Part shown: piece after piece, positions 17,061-22,506 of the stretch
How the letters are laid out: every line of letters starts with the position of its first letter
Numbering within the stretch: position 1 is the stretch's first letter
DNA from: Glutinoglossum americanum
Taxonomy: Eukaryota > Ascomycota > Geoglossomycetes > Geoglossales > Geoglossaceae
Assembly (NCBI GenBank): GCA_020080175.1
Contig: JAGHQL010000268.1
Span: forward strand, 1 to 22,506
Direction: 5' to 3'
Length of the DNA: 22,506 nt
Notes under the pieces: generated by a model
What the model was told of the DNA's origin: nothing
Seen by the model: the letters and a program-made list of their open reading frames with translations, nothing else
Database searches by the model: none
Position numbers and translations under genes: made by a program

Positions 17061-18336
17061 CTAGTCAATCTCCGCCTTCTTGAGAGTGCCAACACCGTCT
17101 TTACGGTCGGGAGCTCTCCGCGACTCGGAGTTGGAGTCTCTGTTGAACTTTCGCCAAAGTTCGGCAATGTCGTCTTTATTCTCATTCTTCTCGGTGATGA
17201 GGTTCTTGAGCCACTTGTTCTCCATCTCCAGTTGCCCGATCCGCGCCTCGAGCCGCGAGCACTTGTCGGTCATCTCCTTGGCCGTGCGTTCGAGCGCCTG
17301 CTCTCGCTGCTTCTTTTTGACGCGGAAGCGCGCACTAGCAGCCGTATTGCGCCGACGCTTGTCCTCCTCGGCCGCAATTCGCGAGGCTCCTTCAAGGGAA
17401 GGCACTTGGTTGGGATCCACGATGGAATCAGCCTTCCGTTTGTCGCCGCTAGTGTTAGAGGTGAAGTCCGAGGGCGGGGTGTTGGCGATGGGGGACGACA
17501 GGTTTGGTGGGGGATGATCAAGGGTTTGAATTCCACCCGAAGTGGAGTCACCGAGGGCGTTTGGAAACTCCGAAAAGTCAGAGAATTGATAGTCGCCTAT
17601 AAGGACCCGCGCTCAGAAAATTAGCCAAAAATTAAGAATAGATTGGAAAGGACAAGCCGCGCGAATAGCTTGTAGTTGGCAGGTAAGTTGATAAAGAATG
17701 CCGAAGTCACGACGGATGGCGTGCTTCGGCAATTGAGAATAGGAAATAGGGAAAAGACGCCCACGAAAATAAAGTGGCCACTCATCTCCCCGGTCGGGGC
17801 GAGCAAGTTAATGCAAATACACCCGTGACGAACAGGCACAGCGGTAGATTGGGTGGTGGTTCCAACCGTCGTCAAACGCCCCCGAAAGACGAGGAGTGTC
17901 AGGTAGATTGCTGTACAGCATCAAATGATCCATACTAAAGTGAACCCTGTGAACTCCAGCAGGAAACACCCAGCTGGAATTGGAGAAATTGGAGAAATTG
18001 GACAAGTTGGAGGAGGCGACGACTGAATACACACGCGCAACAGAAAGGAGCTTGCTTACCACCAAGGAAGTCAAGGTCCTTCATGCCGTGCTTGTGTGCC
18101 GCTGCATTCTCCCTCCTCGCTCTAAGTTCGTGCTCAGGATCGTATTCCACCAACGCATGGCTCTCACCCATATCAAAGTCGAAGAACTGCGTGTTGGTAA
18201 AGAGTGCCAGGTCGTCTTCGAGACCAAAGGAATCTTGCTGCTGCTGCGAGGCAAGATCATGAGCCGACGGGATGGTATTGAGAGTGGCAATGTACTGCGA
18301 GACATTCGGCGCGCGACGACCGATGAAGGCAGACAT
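17061..18336 (-). CDS. metR: CYS3/MetR-family bZIP sulfur regulator (exons 18336-18060, 17596-17061)
   Basis: The predicted protein has 270 residues. The N-terminus MSAFIGRRAPNVSQYIATLN and the LALFTNTQFFDFDMGES segment are characteristic of Aspergillus-type MetR. The bZIP is at residues 172-230: basic region NTAASARFRVKKKQREQ (N176 and R184 in the N-x7-R spacing), then a zipper containing LEARIGQLEMENKWLKNLI. The family activates sulfate-assimilation and sulfur-scavenging genes when sulfur is limiting, and acts as a nuclear dimer. A 463-nt intron (GTAAGC..TTATAG) joins DFLG to GDYQFSDF. It is far longer than other introns here, so an unseen small exon or a regulatory intron is possible. The MetZ-like paralogue of the same family is the main alternative identity. 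Confidence 0.86.
17597..18059 (-). other. Long intron (463 nt) in the bZIP gene
   Basis: The donor is GTAAGC and the acceptor ATAG, with phase-1 joining that restores one frame across 813 coding bases. It contains a degenerate 9-bp tandem repeat (ATTGGAGAA) at 17979-18014. Other introns in the window are 53-111 nt. Confidence 0.75.
17979..18014. repeat. Four degenerate 9-bp units (ATTGGAGAA)
   Basis: The first two units are identical and the next two diverge. The array lies inside the bZIP gene intron close to the donor side. Confidence 0.75.
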
Positions 18337-18712
18337 GATGAGTCTTTCAGGATTATGGCACCGAAGGAAGACGAGACGGCGAAGACTCCAGACACAGTAT
18401 ATGTATTTTTCCCACAGCGATGACGCCGTTGTGATGGAACCGTGGGGATGAGCGGTTACGAAAGAAAGAATTACAAGCGGGAGCGAGAGAATGTTTGGCT
18501 ACGATAAGACTTGGCTTGCGGTTCGATTAGTAAGTAGGAAAAACAAAGGCCGAAGCTAAGGGGATCGGGCTCATCGGGGTTGAAAGAGAAAAGAGAAAAA
18601 AGAAACGAGAAGCGAGAGGCCGAAGGCGCGTAACGACCAATAGCGGCAGCGCAGCGTGGGCGAATAGAGTGGGAGAAGGGGAGCGGCGGGAGCGGTGGGA
18701 GCGATGGACGAT

Positions 18713-18736
18713 GGGGAGATGGGGAGATGGGGAGAT
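18713..18736. repeat. 8-bp tandem repeat (GGGGAGAT)3
   Basis: Three perfect units sit in a G-rich purine stretch of the divergent promoter. Confidence 0.85.
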
Positions 18737-18952
18737 GCGGATGTCATCCTGCCCTTCTGCGCTCCTGGCCCTTCTTCGGCCCGCTGTCGGATGCACGACG
18801 TGCACGTCAACGAGAAGGACAAAAAAAGCAGTGGATGCACCACCACTGCGCGCAGAGTGCAATGTGTGCAATGCGAGGTCCTACATAATACTATACCGTG
18901 CAATGCAACGAGGCGTGAGAAGGCGAAAATCCCCAGACAAGGAGTCCCGGAT

Positions 18953-18958
18953 CACGTG
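18953..18958. promoter_or_regulatory. CACGTG E-box
   Basis: This palindromic CACGTG is the core bound by Cbf1/bHLH-type factors. In yeasts it is linked both to sulfur genes and to centromere function, matching the two flanking genes. Function here is inferred. Confidence 0.4.
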
Positions 18959-18969
18959 CAGGGCACGGC

Positions 18970-18976
18970 TGACTCA
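18970..18976. promoter_or_regulatory. TGACTCA (Gcn4/CpcA-type) site
   Basis: This is an exact match to the general amino-acid control element bound by Gcn4/CpcA bZIP proteins, 12 bp beyond the CACGTG. It could link the sulfur regulator to amino-acid starvation. A 7-bp match can occur by chance. Confidence 0.4.
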
Positions 18977-19141
18977 TCCGGGCACGACAAACTCGGTCCG
19001 CGTCGTTCCCCGTACCCGTGTTGCCGTATTGCATAGAGCTGTTGCGCGTCTTCCCTACTGTCCCAACGCGTTTTCCATGCGTGCCTGCATGCCCCGTCGG
19101 CGTGGAAGAGAAGCTGCACGCCACCGCCCTCCGTCTCCATC

Positions 19142-21120
19142 ATGGCCCAGCGTGATCGTCCAGTAGTCGCTGTACCTACCACCGCTCCGCTTCCTCACTC
19201 GCTCAGATTGTCCCCGGATGATCCCTCTGTCGTCCAGATAATCCGACGAATACCCCGCCCCGCACTGCTTGCGATCGCTTTGGACTGGCTAGACGAGAAG
19301 AACCAGCCGCTCTGTCGCCCGTACCTCGCAGGTGACGCGGATGGAGGCGGCGAGGGCGAGGACGAGGACGACGACGATGACGACGAGGGCTTCGCGCCAG
19401 CAGAGAATGTGGAGGCGCTACGGGAGATATACCTCGCGATGCAGAATAAAAAGGGACTAAGGAGAGAATTGTCCGAGAGAATTATTCATGGAGACTGGGT
19501 TCGTGCACCCCTCCCGAAGCTGGCTCTCGCAACTGCCCACCGCGCGCTGCTCCTGAGCTTTGATGCTAACCGCTACGGATTGAATCCCCCAGAGACGGGG
19601 ACTGAACCTCTACCAAGCAGCAACGATAGACCTAAGCTGTCAGTCCCTCAGATACTCCCAGATGCCATTGCGACCAGCTCCGGCTTGGATTTTCTGGGCG
19701 CGCTAACTGAAACCCGCAGACATGCTTGCCCGCCCGGCCACTCAGAAATGGGCTGCATTGAAGCTGTGTCGCGTTGTCGCCTCTTCCGTCAGTGATCAGA
19801 ACAGCCCAGAGATAATCGAAGACTTAACGGCCGCTGGTACCTACTTTCTCACGAGACCCAGTTTCCCAGCCCCACTTTGATGAAAACAGGTCCTTACTAA
19901 CGCATCCGAACGCTCCGAAGAACTTCCTCGTTTTCACGCCCCAACCTTCTTGCGCAACCTCCAGCGAGAAATCGCGCCGTTCGCCAAGGCTGTAAGTCAA
20001 GCTCCTTCACATTTGGAGTCCGGACAACGATGGTCCACCTTACTAACGTAATTTCTCAGCACTATTACCTCACCCGGATCAAGGATCTACCATTGACGAT
20101 GCTTCGCATTCGCCTTGGAAACTCACCTTACGGCACACCAAAATACCAGGGGGGTCGACTTGTGGGGCTAGCGGATGACGGATCTAGCGTTTTTATCGCT
20201 TTTCCGGATGGCACGCCTATGGTTTATGGGAGCTTGTCGTCGAAACATCTTGGGGAAACGAAGAGTCTGCGAAAGGTGGTTTTTGACGTAAGACTTTCCA
20301 CCCTACCTTTTTAAGGCCTCGCCACCGCTGGTCTATGACACACACTCACTCATACATCAACGACCTACAATAGGCAATCCCCAAGGCTATTTCCCGACCA
20401 CGTGAGCATTATACTCTCAAATCAACCTCCCTATCTACTTGCACACTACAAGCACTCTTGTTTCTACGCGGCCCAGGTCGGGGAAACGCTGCAGCGGGAG
20501 GCTGGAGCATCTTCGTCGAAGAGAGCGTAGAATGCAGTCCCTTGGAATTCTCGACGTTCAAGCAAGTAAGCGTTAAGTGGGGTCAAGAATTCTACGAGGA
20601 CGAGGACGGCGAAGTCCGTAGGGTGGAGGAAGACGAGGATGGTCGGCCTATAAAGAAACGACGGACACAGATTGCCAAGGGACGCTTTGGGAATTCTGGC
20701 ATCGAATCCGACGGCAGAGGGATCGAGTTGCTGAACATCCGAATGGAAGACCCATTCACCGGAATTCCAGGCACCGACTCCCTCCCAATCAACCTCGACG
20801 AGGACTCACCAGACGGAACCCCAGAACGACAGAAAGGCGAAAGAGAAAACGCACAAGATACAAGCCGACTCCCTATCAAGTGGGACTCTCTGTTCGGTTC
20901 CAGCGCAGAAGACCAAGACCCTTCGGTGTTCCAAACTTGGAGACCTGACATACGCCTTGCATTCCACGGCACGCACATCTTTGCAGGCGTCCGAAACTTA
21001 GTCGACTTGGGCGTGGTCGACGGAGAGAGGATGCCCGGATGGATGACAGGCGAAGCAGGGGTATCCACCGGCACGGTCAGAAACGGGGTTATACGGGGAC
21101 ATAAAGGTTCAGGGGTTTGA
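19142..21120 (+). CDS. CHL4: CHL4/Mis15 (CENP-N family) inner kinetochore protein, six exons
   Basis: Exons 19142-19498, 19593-19638, 19720-19836, 19921-19991, 20060-20287 and 20374-21120 encode 521 residues. Family landmarks in order are SVVQIIRRIPRPALLAIALD, an acidic loop, IIHGDW joined to RRGLNLYQAATIDL across intron 1, TQKWAALKL, PTFLRNLQREIAPFAKAHYY, MLRIRLGNSPYGTPKYQGG and the C-terminal FHGTHIFAGVRNLVDLGVV with PGWMTGEAGVSTG. CHL4/CENP-N binds the CENP-A nucleosome as part of the constitutive centromere network (CTF19/Sim4 complex). The intron choice was guided by these motifs and by TACTAAC branch sites in introns 3 and 4. Intron 1 uses a GTTCGT donor. Intron 3 is the least certain: an alternative donor at 19787 would shorten the linker. 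Confidence 0.88.
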
Positions 21121-21558
21121 AGTGATGAATATCATCCCCTCCCCGATTACTTGTTTTCTTTTTTTGTATGTACATACATAGGTCTTTCCCTTTTTTTTCT
21201 TTTTTTTTTAATTCATTTGCGAATATATCTATACCTAGGGAATGCCCGGCGGCAGCAACAATACATACAATATTTTATATTTCCCACTCGCCGAATGCAG
21301 ATTCTTGCTGACTAACCACCCACAGCACCTCTTAAGAATCCAAGTCCGCGATAAGTATCCCATGCATACAACAACCCCTCGTCTCCTACATTTTCAGAAT
21401 ATATACTCGAATGCGCAACGTCCTACTGAGGCAATTGCAAACACCAGCGAATTGCCGAACGTCTGTGCCTAGACTATTCAAACTAAAAGGTATCTCCGCT
21501 ATCCCAGACTTCTTTAACGCAGTTCACTAACGCCCTCCAACCAGGACAACCACGCACC
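21121..21558. other. Intergenic: CHL4 3' end and nuclease promoter
   Basis: T-rich runs at 21155-21220, including an interrupted poly-T, fit a fungal 3' end and promoter pyrimidine tract. The open frame at 21242-21472 has no recognisable domain. No other feature is seen. Confidence 0.5.
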
Positions 21559-22466
21559 ATGTCCGCCTCCTCCTCTTCAGACCAACCTCCCCCGCCCAAT
21601 CTCCGCTTCGTCGACGTTCGTTGCCCCCTTCCCTCCTTCCCCTAAAAGCAACCCCCATATGCAAACAACCAACCCTCCCCCCAACATAGATCGGCATAAA
21701 CCTCACCGACCCCGTCTACACGGGCGTCTACCACGGGAAAAAAGCCCACGACGACGACCTAGCCGACGTCGTGGCCCGCGCAAAGGCGGTGGGGTGCACG
21801 AAGATGCTAGTCACGGCTTCGGACCTCGAGAGCGCGAAGAGGGCGAGCGAGGTTGCGGGGATGTTTCGTAAGATATATTTATTACTATATACATATATTT
21901 TCCCCTTTTCAAAAAAAAAAAAAGTCTTCGTACTATGGTAGCAATGAGAACTGACGAGGAAGGTATACGAACACACAGCGGGAACATGCTACACCACAAT
22001 CGGCATCCACCCTTGCTCGACCTCCCAAATCCCACACCCGGCATCAGCACACCTAACCGCGCTCCTCCACCTCGCGCAGACCCTCCTCTCCACCCCATCC
22101 CCGCCCCTCCTCGCCTTCGGCGAGCTAGGCCTCGACTACGACCGCCTCCACCTCTCCCCGCGCCCCACGCAACTCCAGTACTTCACCGCGCAGCTCGACA
22201 TCGCCGCGCAGGTGGGCCTCCCGCTGTTCCTCCACTCGCGGGCCGCGCACGCGGACTTCGTGGGCGCGCTGGCGGGGGTTCTGGATCGCCTGCCGAGGAG
22301 GGGCGTCGTGCACAGCTTCACGGGGACCAGGGAGGAGATGCTCGAGCTCGTCGGTATGGGGTTCGATGTCGGCGTGAACGGGTGCAGCATGAAAACCCCG
22401 GAGAACGCCGCCGTGGTGAGGGACATACCCCTCGAACGCATCCAGCTCGAAACCGATGGCCCCTGG
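21559..22466 (+). CDS. TatD-family metal-dependent nuclease, 5' part (exons 21559-21615, 21690-21867, 21979-22466)
   Basis: The first 241 residues are present; the gene continues beyond the window. MSASSSSDQ.. leads to RFVD, joined across a 74-nt intron (GTTCGT..ACATAG) to IGINLTDPVYTG, the start of eukaryotic TATDN1-type proteins. A second intron of 111 nt (GTAAGA..ACACAG, CTGAC branch) joins AGMF to PGTCYTTIGIHPC. Metal-site residues are visible: E127 in FGELGLDYDR, H164 in LFLHSR, H190 in VVHSFTGT and D238 in LETDGPW. The TIM-barrel enzyme is a 3'-5' exonuclease/endonuclease linked to DNA repair and apoptotic DNA degradation. Exon 3 most likely ends at TGG|GTAGGC, immediately before a poly-C run. 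Confidence 0.9.
21616..21689 (+). other. TatD intron 1 (74 nt)
   Basis: The donor is GTTCGT and the acceptor ACATAG, in phase 0. It joins FVD to IGINLTD. Confidence 0.87.
21868..21978 (+). other. TatD intron 2 (111 nt)
   Basis: The donor is GTAAGA and the acceptor ACACAG, with ACTGAC as branch site. It contains a 13-A run. Earlier AGs near 21958-21962 would not keep frame. Confidence 0.8.
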
Positions 22467-22471
22467 GTAGG

Positions 22472-22499
22472 CCCCCCCCCCCCCCCTCCCCCCCCCCCC
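22472..22499. repeat. Near-pure poly-C tract
   Basis: Fifteen C, one T and twelve C follow directly after the presumed third donor site of the TatD gene. Such a run is prone to length polymorphism and to sequencing error at a contig edge. Confidence 0.85.
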
Positions 22500-22506
22500 A
22501 CACCCC

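Larger units (their letters stand above)
18337..19141. promoter_or_regulatory. Divergent promoter between bZIP and CHL4 genes
   Basis: These 805 bp separate the two start codons. Visible elements are CACGTG at 18953-18958, TGACTCA at 18970-18976 and a triple GGGGAGAT repeat at 18713-18736. Open frames within it look like chance products of the GC-rich sequence. Confidence 0.6.

Noticed and set aside
18527-19182. Several overlapping open frames in the bZIP/CHL4 promoter
   Set aside because: GC-rich promoter sequence with tandem repeats gives chance frames on both strands. None shows a domain.
1-22506. Search for tRNA, rRNA or CRISPR arrays
   Set aside because: No cloverleaf-like A/B box pairs, rRNA signatures or regularly spaced direct repeats were found by eye. 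CRISPR is not expected in a fungus.

Overview
The window looks like a filamentous ascomycete chromosome, most likely Eurotiales (Aspergillus/Penicillium type). The evidence is short spliceosomal introns (mostly 53-94 nt, GT..AG, CTRAY or TACTAAC branch sites), a CYS3/MetR-type bZIP gene, a CHL4/Mis15 kinetochore gene, and a fungal NACHT-ankyrin (NLR-like) receptor. No species call is possible from sequence alone.

The window has two halves. Bases 1 to about 15.7 kb are accessory. They hold a frameshifted ankyrin gene with a C-terminal membrane helix (about 277-1597). A 3.19-kb two-gene Tc1-type DNA transposon (2764-5956) has 172-bp terminal inverted repeats and TA target duplications. It carries an intact-looking DD34E transposase and a convergent second gene with three in-frame stops. 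Just right of the transposon is a membrane protein with a His/Cys pair resembling LRAT/PPPDE-type thiol folds (6042-7121). Then come an ORF-poor, CTAG-rich tract (7.6-9.5 kb), an intact five-exon NACHT-ankyrin receptor on the minus strand (12486-9553), and, divergent from it, a five-exon gene (13409-15731). That last gene fuses a fungal STAND/HeLo-like N-terminal domain to a G-protein alpha fold whose P-loop, switch II, NKxD and TCAT motifs have decayed.

Bases from about 17.0 kb to the end are core genome: a MetR-like sulfur regulator (minus strand), a CHL4/CENP-N gene (plus strand) sharing a divergent promoter with it, and the 5' part of a TatD-family nuclease gene, which runs off the window next to a poly-C tract. 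The stretch 15.7-17.0 kb is a gene-free transition with purine-rich runs.

The best candidate for a little-described system is the head-to-head NLR and pseudo-G-alpha pair. Both proteins start with the type of N-terminal helical domain used in fungal immune and incompatibility signalling, and their start codons are about 0.9 kb apart. A functional link between them is inference. Exon structures were derived by hand from splice signals, frame continuity and family motifs.
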